A stretch of DNA of 64,000 bases, from contig NZ_LQBN01000001.1 in the NCBI RefSeq assembly GCF_001507535.1, positions 186,001-250,000 of the forward strand. The letters run 5' to 3'. Positions 20,747-30,164 of this stretch are shown piece by piece. This stretch comes from Thiomicrospira sp. WB1 (GTDB lineage Bacteria; Pseudomonadota; Gammaproteobacteria; Thiomicrospirales; Thiomicrospiraceae). The notes below the pieces were generated by a model, which ran no database searches, was not told the DNA's origin, and saw only the letters and a program-made list of their open reading frames with translations. Both the position numbers and the translations under genes were made by a program. Numbering within the stretch: position 1 is the stretch's first letter; each line of letters opens with the position of its first letter.

Positions 20747-22237
20747 ATGCTGGAATTGGTTCATCCACACATTAATAATGTTCAGGCCCCGGCGACGTCT
20801 TGGTCGCGGGATCTGATGGCAGCCAATCAAGACCGAATCCAACCGTCTGAAAACGACGAGTATCGCTCGTCTGGCGGGTTGGGCCAGATACTGTCGCGTT
20901 TGCAGAGTAAGTTTGCTTACCCGCCAGACATGGCCCTTCGGATTGAGTCAGAGGTTCAGGCGCGCACGCATCATTTATACAAGCAAGCACACTTTGATTT
21001 TTTGACGCATTTGCCGAACCGTGCGCGCTTATATGAGTATTTGAATGAATGCGTGATGCATGCTCAGCGCAGTCAATCACCTTTCAGTCTGGTGTTTATG
21101 GATTTGGACGGTTTTAAATTGGTGAATGATTCGCTGGGACATCATGCCGGGGATGAGCTGTTGCGGCTGGTTAGTGCCCGGGTATTAAACGCGGTCAAAG
21201 ACACGGATATGGTGGCCCGTCTGGGCGGAGATGAGTTTGTTCTGGTGTTGCCGGGGGTGGCAAAAAAGGCAACTCTTGCCGCTGTGTGTGAACGTCTGAT
21301 TCGGGAAGTGTCTCGCCCCTATTGGATTGAAAACCAGGCGGTCAATACCTCGCCCAGCCTGGGTGTGGCAACCTATGGTCAGGATGGCAAATTGGCCTCG
21401 GAATTGATTGACCGGGCCGACCAGGCGCTGTATTACGCGAAAGAACAAGGCAAGAAAACCTATGCGTTTTTCAGTGGCTTGCCTCAGTTGCGATGCCAAG
21501 CTGAAAAGCCGTTGCAGGCCTGCATCACACAAGCCGTTGAACAGGGTGATTTTCAACTGTTGGCGCAACATCAGGTCGACATTAAGCGCGATCAATTTGT
21601 GGGGGTGTCTCTGACACTGAACTGGCCAGATGCGCCCGATGTGCAAGCTCTTTCGGATTTGGACGGCTTGCTGGGGAATCATCCCGATGCGACGCGGGTG
21701 AATGCGTGGCTGTGGGACTCGGTTTGCTATTATCTTTCGCGCTGGCAGCGTCAGGCGCCGGATTGGACGGTGAGCCTCCCCGGGCTTGCCAGTCGGCTGG
21801 CATCGCCAGCCAGTGTGGATTTTCTGGTTAAACGATTACAGTCGCATGGCATTTCTCCCGAGCAGGTTCATCTCAATGTCGGCGTGGACGGACTGAACGA
21901 CGACTCGCATCTAGCGAGCCTGAACGCGTTTTCGCAGGCAGGTTTTCAGATTACGTTGAGTGATGTCGGTCGTTTGGCACTGGACTTGACTCGTCTGGGG
22001 CAGGTGTCGCTGTCGGAGATGCGCTTGAATGAGACCTGGCTCGAGCAGCAGTTGAAAACCGTGGAAGGAACGCGCTGCGTGCGTGCAGTGATTGATATGG
22101 CGCACACACTGGATGCGTCGGTGGTCGCCACTGGGGTTGATGATGCCGCTCGGGCCGAACGTTTGCGTCAAATGGGCTGTGATATGGCACAGGGCCCTTA
22201 TTGGGGTCAGCCCACAGCGGTCGGACGTTTCATGTGA
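20747..22237 (+). CDS. GGDEF diguanylate cyclase with degenerate EAL domain
   Basis: A 496-residue cytoplasmic protein. The GGDEF domain begins near FDFLTHLPNRARLYE and has the intact active-site RLGGDEF (about 157-163), so c-di-GMP synthesis is plausible. No RxxD inhibitory site precedes it (KDTD instead). The C-terminal half (about 260-496) has the EAL fold pattern but lacks the EAL motif (VSLTLNW at that place). The DDFGTG loop is replaced by LSDVGRLALD, and the VVAEGVE glutamate by Thr (VVATGVDD), so it should not hydrolyse c-di-GMP. No signal peptide or membrane segment is seen. AGGGG six bases upstream supports the ATG. Confidence 0.87.
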   Translation: MLELVHPHINNVQAPATSWSRDLMAANQDRIQPSENDEYRSSGGLGQILSRLQSKFAYPPDMALRIESEVQARTHHLYKQAHFDFLTHLPNRARLYEYLNECVMHAQRSQSPFSLVFMDLDGFKLVNDSLGHHAGDELLRLVSARVLNAVKDTDMVARLGGDEFVLVLPGVAKKATLAAVCERLIREVSRPYWIENQAVNTSPSLGVATYGQDGKLASELIDRADQALYYAKEQGKKTYAFFSGLPQLRCQAEKPLQACITQAVEQGDFQLLAQHQVDIKRDQFVGVSLTLNWPDAPDVQALSDLDGLLGNHPDATRVNAWLWDSVCYYLSRWQRQAPDWTVSLPGLASRLASPASVDFLVKRLQSHGISPEQVHLNVGVDGLNDDSHLASLNAFSQAGFQITLSDVGRLALDLTRLGQVSLSEMRLNETWLEQQLKTVEGTRCVRAVIDMAHTLDASVVATGVDDAARAERLRQMGCDMAQGPYWGQPTAVGRFM

Positions 22238-22287
22238 AACCGCTTGGGCCGCTTGGACCGTCGTGCATTGCGGCTTGGAGGGTCGCC

Positions 22288-22992
22288 TTAATCTAAATCG
22301 TCGGCTTTGTGGATGATTTCCAGAATCAATTTGGCGGAATGCGTCGCGGCCTGATCAAGATATTGGGTAAAGGTTTGCGCGTTTTCTTTGCCAGCGATGT
22401 CCGATAAGGAGCGAATGATCACAAACGGCGTGTCAAAACGATGACAGGTCTGGGCGATGGCCGCCGCCTCCATTTCGCACGCAATCATGTCAGGAAACTT
22501 CGCCCGCGTCGCCGCCACATCTTCCGGGTGATGCATAAAACGGTCCCCTGTCGCAATCTGTCCATGCATGTGAGCCACTTCGCCCAGGGATTCAATGGCT
22601 TTTTGAGTGATTTCGACCAGTTTGGGATCGGGTGTGAAGTGGTGCGGGCTGCCGGGGACCTGACCGTTTTCATAGCCAAAGACCGAGACGTCCACGTCAT
22701 GATGCAGGACCGATTGGCTGATCACGATGTCACCCACTTCCTGATCGGGGTGAAAGCCGCCGGCGGAACCGGTATTGATCACGGCATCCGGTTGATATTT
22801 TTCAAGCAGTAGCGCGGTACTGATGGCGGCGTTTACTTTGCCGATGCCGGAGCGCAGCAAAATCACATCGGTTTTGTGAATCCGGCCGAGGTAATATTCA
22901 AAACCGGCTCGGGTCTCCGTTTTCAGGTCTTGGAGCTGTTGGCGCAACAGAGAGACTTCTTCCTCCATCGCGCCGATGATGGCGAGTCGCAT
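22288..22992 (-). CDS. mtnN: 5'-methylthioadenosine/S-adenosylhomocysteine nucleosidase
   Basis: A 234-residue enzyme that cleaves adenine from MTA and SAH. The N-terminus MRLAIIGAMEEEV is diagnostic and sets the start at 22992. The NTGSAGG, EMEAAAIAQ and VIIRSLSDIA segments (catalytic Glu and Asp) are all present. Located directly after luxS on the same strand, it supplies S-ribosylhomocysteine to LuxS. The 68-nt gap between them holds a palindrome copy. Confidence 0.96.
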   Translation of the reverse strand: MRLAIIGAMEEEVSLLRQQLQDLKTETRAGFEYYLGRIHKTDVILLRSGIGKVNAAISTALLLEKYQPDAVINTGSAGGFHPDQEVGDIVISQSVLHHDVDVSVFGYENGQVPGSPHHFTPDPKLVEITQKAIESLGEVAHMHGQIATGDRFMHHPEDVAATRAKFPDMIACEMEAAAIAQTCHRFDTPFVIIRSLSDIAGKENAQTFTQYLDQAATHSAKLILEIIHKADDLD

Positions 22993-23037
22993 AGCGTATC
23001 GGGTCCTAAAAAGAGGCAAAAGAAAGGCCCGGTAAAA

Positions 23038-23049
23038 ACCAGGCCTGGT
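23038..23049. repeat. ACCAGGCCTGGT palindrome, copy 7 (luxS-mtnN gap)
   Basis: Exact copy flanked by A5 and A6 tracts, 11 nt beyond the luxS stop. On the minus strand it is followed by TTTTT, so this copy resembles a weak terminator. Confidence 0.9.
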
Positions 23050-23060
23050 AAAAAAGGAAG

Positions 23061-23582
23061 TTAAACCGCGTTGCCCAGCGACTTGAGGGTGGCTTCATCC
23101 ATGGCCAGGTCGGCATTTTTGTTGACGCCAATGCCCTGATCAATGATATGGCGTGCAATACTCTGGGCCTCGTCCAGTGAGTGCATGGTGTAGGTGCCGC
23201 ACTGGTATTTGTTCAGCTCGGGAATGTCTTCCATTTTCTGAACATTCAGTACGTCCTGCATGGCCGCTTCCCAGGCTTTGGCCACTTCTTTTTCATCGGG
23301 CGTGCCGATGGTGCTCATGTAAAAACCGGTGCGACAGCCCATGGGCGAGACATCAATGATTTCGACCCCTTCACGATTGAGGTGTTCGCGGATAAAACCG
23401 GCAAACAAGTGCTCCATGGTGTGAATGCCTTTTTCGCCGAGAATGTCGATGTTGGGACGCGTAAAGCGCAAGTCAAACACGGTAATCGTGTCACCCCCGG
23501 GGGTCTTCATCGTCTTGGCCACACGCACGGCGGGCGCTTTCATAATGGTGTGATCGACGGTAAAGCTGTCAAGTAATGGCAT
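23061..23582 (-). CDS. luxS: S-ribosylhomocysteine lyase LuxS
   Basis: A 173-residue metalloenzyme that converts S-ribosylhomocysteine to homocysteine and DPD, the precursor of autoinducer-2. The metal-binding HTMEH motif (about 54-58), the MGCRTGFYM catalytic-Cys segment and the C-terminal [12 protein letters not shown] are intact. Upstream of mtnN, it forms a two-gene activated-methyl-cycle unit. Confidence 0.97.
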   Translation of the reverse strand: MPLLDSFTVDHTIMKAPAVRVAKTMKTPGGDTITVFDLRFTRPNIDILGEKGIHTMEHLFAGFIREHLNREGVEIIDVSPMGCRTGFYMSTIGTPDEKEVAKAWEAAMQDVLNVQKMEDIPELNKYQCGTYTMHSLDEAQSIARHIIDQGIGVNKNADLAMDEATLKSLGNAV

Positions 23583-23612
23583 ATGTTTTATCCTTTTGCT
23601 GCTTGAGGTTGG

Positions 23613-24395
23613 TCAGTCTCGGTTCGCGGTCTGGTTGTATTGATTAAATCTGAACAGTTCATTGTAACGAATCATTGCCTGAAGTTCTTCCACATAGTGT
23701 TCGCCTCGCTCGGAATAGCGCTTCAACCCTTCTGCCAACGCTAGGCCGGTAATGGGTTGTCCGGCCTGGCGCTGTTGAGCCCGAATGCTTCTCAGCTCGG
23801 AATAAGCCCTGTGACTGTTTAAATTGTGCAGATAACTTTTGACGGAGTCAAAGGGGTGGTCAAACGCGCGCACTTCGTGAGAGGCCCCGGCATTACGTTG
23901 TTTCGGTACCAGTCCGCAACCGGGTGTGTAACACCATTGACCGAAATAGTTGTTGGCCTGACGTGCAAATCGTGATGTACCCCAGGCGCTTTCGTTAGCG
24001 GCCTGCGCCAATGCAAGAGACGTTGGAATGATATCGATGCGCTTGAGCAGGGCTACCTGGTCCGATGGCTGACCGGGGTTGAAGTCAGCCAAATCATAGC
24101 GCTCGGCTAAGCTTGTCAGCCAGGTCTGGTCCGAAGGGCCTAAACGATCCTGATGCATCAGCGTGGTTAATCGTTGTCGCTCAAGCAGAATGTTACGATT
24201 CGCTTCATGAATCAGTGGTACAAAATAATTAAAAAATCCATTTTTGCGCTGGATACCAGCTCTAAAGCTTAGGAAGTCCGGCGGTGATTTAAAATGGATA
24301 TCCTGTGCTGAACCCAAGCTAATAGGTTCTGAAGATTCGTCAGAGCAGCCATGCAGGAGAAGGATCAGAACCACCGGAAAAATTTTAATAGGCAT
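23613..24395 (-). CDS. Bax-like glucosaminidase-family lipoprotein
   Basis: A 260-residue protein with a lipoprotein signal (IFPVVLILLLHGC, lipid Cys near residue 16). A Bax/FlgJ-type glucosaminidase domain follows, with ALAQAANESAWGTSRFA carrying the catalytic Glu and NNYFGQWCYTPGCG downstream. It is predicted to cut peptidoglycan glycan strands at the outer membrane. It lies 30 nt upstream of luxS on the same strand, probably by chance rather than function. Confidence 0.82.
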   Translation of the reverse strand: MPIKIFPVVLILLLHGCSDESSEPISLGSAQDIHFKSPPDFLSFRAGIQRKNGFFNYFVPLIHEANRNILLERQRLTTLMHQDRLGPSDQTWLTSLAERYDLADFNPGQPSDQVALLKRIDIIPTSLALAQAANESAWGTSRFARQANNYFGQWCYTPGCGLVPKQRNAGASHEVRAFDHPFDSVKSYLHNLNSHRAYSELRSIRAQQRQAGQPITGLALAEGLKRYSERGEHYVEELQAMIRYNELFRFNQYNQTANRD

Positions 24396-24609
24396 ACGTT
24401 ACGCTTTTTTTATATTCAAAAAGGTTTATCGGTTGTGGGTTGGTTGTAAACAAGCTTTGGATGAGTTTGGAATGGTTTATGCTTTATGTTTGTTTGTTAA
24501 AAAATCCAATGCAAAGAACTTGCCAGTTAGTGGGAAGATTTTTTCTTTACAATTTTACTTTAAAAGTAAAACCTGAGGTTTTACAAGCCAATCGTTTGGA
24601 ATTTAACTC

Positions 24610-25980
24610 ATGCCAGAACTAACCAATGAATTTTATGTGAATGCGTTTTTCAAAGCGTCCCAATTTCGCCTACCAAATCAGGATGAAACAAGCAAATGGA
24701 CTGATGAGTTAAGCAACGACCTTATTTCAAAACCTGCTCTGGCCTTTTTAGGTTTTCAGCAGCCTCAGTTTGACATTAATTTACAAATTGGGAAGCTTTA
24801 TCAAGCAGCGTTTGGGGGGGCAATGCCTGATGAGCAAATGCTTGTCTGGGGAGAAGCCTATAGAAATGGCGTTTCTCTTGAACAAATGGCATCAAGCTTT
24901 CTTAATTCAGAACGTTTCGCAACAGAATTTGCAAATGCGGGTCGCTCCATCGAAGTTTTTTTGCAAACCCGTTATCAGGAATTAACCGGCCAAGCCATTG
25001 ATCCAGCTTTGTTGCAAACGGGCCTGCAACTGTATTATTCAGGTTCGATCACAGAGGCACAGCTTTTATTGGAATTATCAAAATACGCTGATGACCACCT
25101 GGTCACCTTAGGTCTTTTGGAACAGGCCATTTACCCTGATGGAACAAGCTCCTTGGCTTTGGAGGGTTATTCGAGCGATACACGACTTGCTATTAGTGAA
25201 TTGTTGGTAGAAAAAGAAAAGAGCGAGGTTCCAGATGCAGCTGACACACAAGGTTTTTTGGAAAAAGACGGCGTCTTGTCCTATTCGGGTGACGAGGAAC
25301 TCGCTTCAGTAGAAATTGATTTGTCAAAGCAGCTTATCACAATTGATGATGCAACAGCCGGGTTGATTGAAGGCGATTTAACCAATGTTGTAGACATTGA
25401 TTTAGAGCTTGCGCCCATTCAAGCGTTTGATGTGAAGGGTAATGACACTGACAACCAAATTATGCTGCCTGACCAGGGCGGTCGCATTGCGTTAAGCTCT
25501 GGCGAGGATTTCGTTGAATTGAACGCCGGTCAAGATGTTATTGAATTCCCCGTTTCGATTGGTGCCAATGACCTTGATGTCATCCAAAATTTTGAGCGTG
25601 GAACGGGCGGAGATCAATTGGATTTTTCCAGCTTCTTGGATGTCGTGAATGCAACCGCTGCAACGACCGCGATTGACTCACAAAGTACTGGCGAGCAAGC
25701 TTGGCAAAACGGTGATGTGTTGGTTGTGTCAGGGTATGGATTAAACACGGCGTCCTCAATATCCGGGCTTTTTGGTACTGGTCAAGCTCTTGCTGATCCC
25801 ACAAGCAGTGGCAAATTGGTTTTGTTGACGGCGGATATAGTTGGTGATGCGAGCGTTTGGTACGTGACAAACCAATTGACACCTTCGTCCGTGACGTCGG
25901 ATGAAATCACTCATGCTGCTGAGCTTGTTGGCATCAATAACTTATCTCTATTAGGCTTTTCGAGTGACAATTTCAGTTAA
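24610..25980 (+). CDS. DUF4214-like protein with degenerate RTX-type C-terminus, candidate type I secretion substrate
   Basis: A 456-residue acidic protein with no Sec signal peptide. The N-terminal 200 residues resemble DUF4214 helical units (KLYQAAFGGAMPDEQMLVWGEAY, SFLNSERFATEF, FLQTRYQELTGQAIDP). The C-terminal part (GGRIALSSGEDFVELNAGQD, then DVIQNFERGTGGDQLDFSSF near 320-340) is the pattern found before type I secretion signals in RTX-type proteins. The very C-terminus ends GFSSDNFS. A type I exporter is encoded at 56.7-61.4 kb. Secretion is inferred; function is unknown. Confidence 0.65.
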   Translation: MPELTNEFYVNAFFKASQFRLPNQDETSKWTDELSNDLISKPALAFLGFQQPQFDINLQIGKLYQAAFGGAMPDEQMLVWGEAYRNGVSLEQMASSFLNSERFATEFANAGRSIEVFLQTRYQELTGQAIDPALLQTGLQLYYSGSITEAQLLLELSKYADDHLVTLGLLEQAIYPDGTSSLALEGYSSDTRLAISELLVEKEKSEVPDAADTQGFLEKDGVLSYSGDEELASVEIDLSKQLITIDDATAGLIEGDLTNVVDIDLELAPIQAFDVKGNDTDNQIMLPDQGGRIALSSGEDFVELNAGQDVIEFPVSIGANDLDVIQNFERGTGGDQLDFSSFLDVVNATAATTAIDSQSTGEQAWQNGDVLVVSGYGLNTASSISGLFGTGQALADPTSSGKLVLLTADIVGDASVWYVTNQLTPSSVTSDEITHAAELVGINNLSLLGFSSDNFS

Positions 25981-26340
25981 CTCATAATTCTTAAATCCTG
26001 ACTCCTAATTTACAACGTCTAATTCGTGAACTGCATTGCCTGCCCCAGTATGGTATGGGGTGTGGCTTGTTCCTTTCAAACTCTGCTAGCTGAAATGCAT
26101 TTAGTCAGTCCTAAAGTGCTGGCGCTTTTAAATGCTAAATACAGTCATACGGCATCGTAACTCTTTTCCTTTTCTTTTTGGTGCAGCGCTGGACTCAAAG
26201 TTAATTTTTAATCTGGGAGTCACTCGGGCGTTCATATATCTTTCATAAAAACTACAAAAGTCCTTAACCATTTCTCTTAGGTCATGTATCTAAAATTCAC
26301 GGGCAACTTAAAAAACTACTTTTTGTTTTTGGAGAAATTT
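25981..26340. other. Intergenic region upstream of the PhoX-like gene
   Basis: There is no convincing gene in 360 nt. A small hairpin (CCCCA / TGGGG at 26043-26060) without a T-run may mark the end of the DUF4214-like transcript. CTTTCAT followed by AAAA at about 26241 resembles half a Pho box, but the second half does not match. Confidence 0.5.
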
Positions 26341-28221
26341 ATGAAGCTTAAACCTCTTAACTTGGCATTGATTGCGGCCCTGTCTGCTGGTGCTGTTGTA
26401 ATGACCGGCTGTGACAGTGACAGCAACGACACTTCTGTTGCCAGCCAGCCAGTGGAAATGGCGTTTGAACCAATTGATGTGCCTGCAGGGAATGACAAAG
26501 CTGCCATCCAGGTTTCCAAGAAAGTGACTGTGAATGGTGAAGATCAAGAGATTGGTTATCAAAAATTGTTGGCCACTGGCGAGCAAGACAATGGTGAAAC
26601 GTATGGCGCAGTCAAAGATTACTTGGGCAACCCAATCTTGTTTGAAGATGCCTCAGCATATATTTGTAACGGTACCAATGCTGGCGTAGGTTCTGGACTG
26701 GATTATGTTTCCATTCTTGAGCGTAATGACCGGTTGTACATGGTTTCGCAGTTTGAATGTCAAGTTGGCGCTATGTATATGAATGAAGTAGAGCAGGACG
26801 CTGAGACAGGTGCACTGTCCGTAAAGCCTGGTTCACTTAAATTTATCGACCAATCGGATGAATTTGGTGGGTTTGTACATTGCGCGGGGCAGGCAACTCC
26901 TTGGCAGTCGCACCTTGGTTCAGAAGAGTATGAGCCCGATGCGCGCTCTGTTGAAGAGGAAGCGGATCCTGTTACTGGCTTGACGGGCAATAAATACTTT
27001 GATGAGACCATCAAGTTCTGGGATGGTGATGCTTCTAAAATCAACCCTTATTACTATGGATGGACACCGGAAGTTAAAATCACTGATGCGGGTGATTATG
27101 ACTACGCTAAACACTATGCCATGGGGCGTTTCTCTCATGAACTGTCTTACGTGATGCCCGATGAAAAGACTGTTTATATGTCTGATGACGGTACAAACGT
27201 TGGCCTGTTCATGTTTGTGGCAGATGAACCAAAAGACCTGTCATCCGGTAAGCTTTATGCCGCTAAATGGAATCAGGTTTCTGATCAGGGGTTGGGTGAA
27301 GCCAATATCTCCTGGATTGATTTGGGTCATGCCAACAACGAAGAAGTCCGTAATCTGCTAGATCCGGATGGTGACGTTACAACCAACGATGGCGTTAATT
27401 TCTCAGATGTTTTTGAGGTGGAAGCGCCGACTGCTAACGGCACCTGCCCGACCACTGGCTTTACATCAGTGAACACAACGGCTGGTCATGAATGTTTGAA
27501 GTTGAAAGACATAAATAAAGACGGCGCGGTTAACGCGGCAGACGGTGCTTTGGCTTCTCGTCTGGAAACTCGTCGTTATGCAGCAATGCAAGGTGCAACC
27601 ACTGAGTTCCGTAAAGAAGAAGGCATTACCTTTAACCAGCGTGATAACAAGCTGTATGTTGCCATGTCACAAATTGCGAGAGGCATGGAAAGCTACCAGC
27701 GTGGCGGTGAAGCCAATGATAAGTATGACATTGGTGGCCCCAACGACATTCGCCTACCATTTAACGACTGTGGTGGTGTGTATGAAATGGATGTGGCAAC
27801 CAATAAAAACATCGGTTCTGATTACGTTGCATACAACATGAAAGGCCTGGTGGCAGGTGAAGAAAAGGATTATTCGGGTGATCCAGCTCTGTCTGCAAAC
27901 AGCTGTGATGTTAATAAGATTGCCAATCCGGATAACATCACTTATCTGGACGGTTCAGATACTTTGATTATTGGTGAGGACACAGGTAATCATGAGAATA
28001 ATATGATTTGGGCCTACGACATCAAAAAAGGGTCTCTGGATCGTATTTTCACCACACCTCTGGATGCCGAGACGACTTCCCCTTTTTGGTATAAGGATGT
28101 CAACGGTCATGGTTACATGACAGCGGTTACTCAGCACCCAATGGAAGATCAGGATTCTGCGACTGAGTCACAGAAACAGTCTGAAGTGGGAGTGGTCGGA
28201 CCATTCAAATTTACTAAATAA
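26341..28221 (+). CDS. PhoX-family (DUF839) lipoprotein, putative phosphatase
   Basis: A 626-residue lipoprotein (LALIAALSAGAVVMTGC, lipid Cys near residue 21). The body shows PhoX/DUF839 features: MGRFSHELSYVMPDEKTVYMSDDG, a FMFVADEP blade, a DNITYLDGSDTLIIGEDTGN-type segment and NMIWAYDIKKG. An inserted Ca-binding-like loop DINKDGAVNAADGA lies near residue 390. PhoX enzymes are Ca/Fe phosphomonoesterases of the periplasm or surface. Many DUF839 members are uncharacterised, so activity is inferred. The start at 26341 follows GGAG by six bases. A terminator follows at 28255. Confidence 0.78.
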   Translation: MKLKPLNLALIAALSAGAVVMTGCDSDSNDTSVASQPVEMAFEPIDVPAGNDKAAIQVSKKVTVNGEDQEIGYQKLLATGEQDNGETYGAVKDYLGNPILFEDASAYICNGTNAGVGSGLDYVSILERNDRLYMVSQFECQVGAMYMNEVEQDAETGALSVKPGSLKFIDQSDEFGGFVHCAGQATPWQSHLGSEEYEPDARSVEEEADPVTGLTGNKYFDETIKFWDGDASKINPYYYGWTPEVKITDAGDYDYAKHYAMGRFSHELSYVMPDEKTVYMSDDGTNVGLFMFVADEPKDLSSGKLYAAKWNQVSDQGLGEANISWIDLGHANNEEVRNLLDPDGDVTTNDGVNFSDVFEVEAPTANGTCPTTGFTSVNTTAGHECLKLKDINKDGAVNAADGALASRLETRRYAAMQGATTEFRKEEGITFNQRDNKLYVAMSQIARGMESYQRGGEANDKYDIGGPNDIRLPFNDCGGVYEMDVATNKNIGSDYVAYNMKGLVAGEEKDYSGDPALSANSCDVNKIANPDNITYLDGSDTLIIGEDTGNHENNMIWAYDIKKGSLDRIFTTPLDAETTSPFWYKDVNGHGYMTAVTQHPMEDQDSATESQKQSEVGVVGPFKFTK

Positions 28222-28254
28222 TATAAATGCTAGTCGGTATTGATCCGGCTTTTT

Positions 28255-28282
28255 CAGGGGCTCGCTTTGAGCCCCTGTTTTT
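28255..28282 (+). terminator. Rho-independent terminator of the PhoX-like gene
   Basis: Hairpin CAGGGGCTC-gcttt-GAGCCCCTG followed by TTTTT. It separates the PhoX-like gene from the lipoprotein/gsp transcript. Confidence 0.92.
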
Positions 28283-28385
28283 ATTACGACACAAAATAAT
28301 CTCAAGCCATTAATTGTTTTTTGTCGTAATGAAAGCAGAGCTTCGAAAGTATTAGTGATAAAACCATTTTATAAAGGGGTAGGCA

Positions 28386-30164
28386 ATGCAAAGGTTTTTA
28401 ATGCTTGGCACGTGTTTCATAGCGCCGCTATGGCTATCAGGGTGTAATGATTCGACCTCTGATGCGGTTACAGACGTTGAGAATGCAGTGGAAGAAGTGG
28501 AGCAAGCGGTTGATGATGTCAAGGAGTCCGAAGCCGGTCAGGCGCTTGAGCAAATATCGGCTCAGTCACCGGTGAATGTTAGTCTGATGACCAACCATAT
28601 TGTCAACAATGATGCCGCCTACATTCCCTCTCAATGCTACACTAAGACTCGAGGTGAGATGGGGCAAGTGCATAATCCTTGTTTTAGTTGTCACACACAG
28701 GGTGTGACGCCTAATTATATTGATGATTCAGCGTTTCAGATGGAGTATGATTTTCGTGAGTACAGCCGGACAAACCGCTGGAGGAATCTATTCAGAGATC
28801 GAACAGAGCAAGTAGATGCGATTTCAGATCAAGCCATTTTGGACTATGTGAAAACGTCTAATTATTTCGACGAACAAGGTAACATCACACTTGCACAAAC
28901 CCTAGAAAATGTGCCCTCTAACTGGGATTACAACCAAAATGGTAACTGGGATGGTTATAAGCCTGATTGTTATTTCAATTTCGATGAACAAGGGTTTGAT
29001 GTCGATCCTAACAACCATGATACTGGTTGGCGTGCTTTTGCGTATTCGCCTTTTCTCGGCACATTCTGGCCTACAAATGGCAGCACGGATGATGTCATTA
29101 TTCGCCTTCCCGAATCCATGCGCCAGACGCAGCAGGGCCAATATTCCAGAGAAGTCTACCAGATTAACTTGGCCATTGTGGAAGCCATGGTTAAGCGCGA
29201 AAGTGTGTCCATACCGACTGTGGATGAAAGTCTCTATGGTGTCGATCTAAACCGCAACGGTCTGGTCGATCAAGCTCAAGAAGTTGTGTACGATTGGGCG
29301 CCTAATGAAGGCCGTTTTATGAGCTATGTGGGCTTGGCAAAGACTTTGCAGGAACAGGGTGAACTCAAACTGGCCGGTGGTCTGTATCCAAAAGGAACTG
29401 AGTTTTTACACACGGTCCGTTATCTAGATGTGGATGAAAATGATGAAATTGGTCTCAGTGATCGGGTAAAAGAATTACGATATGCCAAAAAAGAATCCTG
29501 GAATAACTATGCGCAACTGTACAATGCTGCAATGGGGGAGGAGCTTGAAGTGGCGCAGTTCCCAGATCGTTTGCGAACTATAACAGGTAATGCTGAAGAG
29601 GGCGTTGCCAATGGACTGGGTTGGGTCTATCAGGGATTTATTGAAGACGCCCAAGGACAGTTGAGACCACAAAACTTTGAGGAGAGCATGACCTGCATTG
29701 GTTGTCATTCCGGTGTGGGGGTCACGGTTGATTCCGGCTACTCATTTCAGCGAAGACTCGGTGGAGAGACATTTCAAAATGGCTGGTACCACTGGACTCA
29801 AAAAGGGCTTGAAGGGATTAAAGAGCCAAAGTATGAGGATGGTACTTATCAGTACACGGAGTATTTGATCAATAACCAATCCGCCAATGAATTTCGTAAT
29901 AATGACGAAGTCGTTAATAAATTTTTCAATGACCAAGGTGAACTCAAACAAGTTGAAGTAGACAAACTGCATCAGGATATTAGTCATCTATTGATCCCAA
30001 GTGTTGAGCGTGCACTGGAGTTGAATAAAGCCTACAAAGTAATTGTTGAAGAGCAAAGTTACATTTATGGGCGTGACCCACACGTAAAACCGATTGAAAC
30101 CGTGTGGGAAGTCGTACCACTAGATGAAACAACGGGTGTAGATGAACCAATCATCAGGAACTAA
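28386..30164 (+). CDS. Two-CxxCH c-type cytochrome-like lipoprotein, first gene of the gsp operon
   Basis: A 592-residue lipoprotein (FLMLGTCFIAPLWLSGC, lipid Cys 20) with an acidic helical linker (about 28-60). It has two heme-binding motifs, CFSCH at 99-103 and CIGCH near 436-440. Two acidic loops, DLNRNGLVD and DVDENDEIG, look like calcium-binding sites. I do not recognise the family. The spacing does not match the small classic di-heme peroxidases. Its TAA is immediately followed by the ATG of gspC, so it is co-transcribed with the type II secretion genes and may be a client or an envelope redox partner. AAAGGGG six bases upstream supports the start. Confidence 0.7.
   Translation: MQRFLMLGTCFIAPLWLSGCNDSTSDAVTDVENAVEEVEQAVDDVKESEAGQALEQISAQSPVNVSLMTNHIVNNDAAYIPSQCYTKTRGEMGQVHNPCFSCHTQGVTPNYIDDSAFQMEYDFREYSRTNRWRNLFRDRTEQVDAISDQAILDYVKTSNYFDEQGNITLAQTLENVPSNWDYNQNGNWDGYKPDCYFNFDEQGFDVDPNNHDTGWRAFAYSPFLGTFWPTNGSTDDVIIRLPESMRQTQQGQYSREVYQINLAIVEAMVKRESVSIPTVDESLYGVDLNRNGLVDQAQEVVYDWAPNEGRFMSYVGLAKTLQEQGELKLAGGLYPKGTEFLHTVRYLDVDENDEIGLSDRVKELRYAKKESWNNYAQLYNAAMGEELEVAQFPDRLRTITGNAEEGVANGLGWVYQGFIEDAQGQLRPQNFEESMTCIGCHSGVGVTVDSGYSFQRRLGGETFQNGWYHWTQKGLEGIKEPKYEDGTYQYTEYLINNQSANEFRNNDEVVNKFFNDQGELKQVEVDKLHQDISHLLIPSVERALELNKAYKVIVEEQSYIYGRDPHVKPIETVWEVVPLDETTGVDEPIIRN

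Noticed and set aside
26230-26260. Pho box upstream of the PhoX-like gene
   Set aside because: Only one half (CTTTCAT) resembles the consensus; the second half at +11 does not match.
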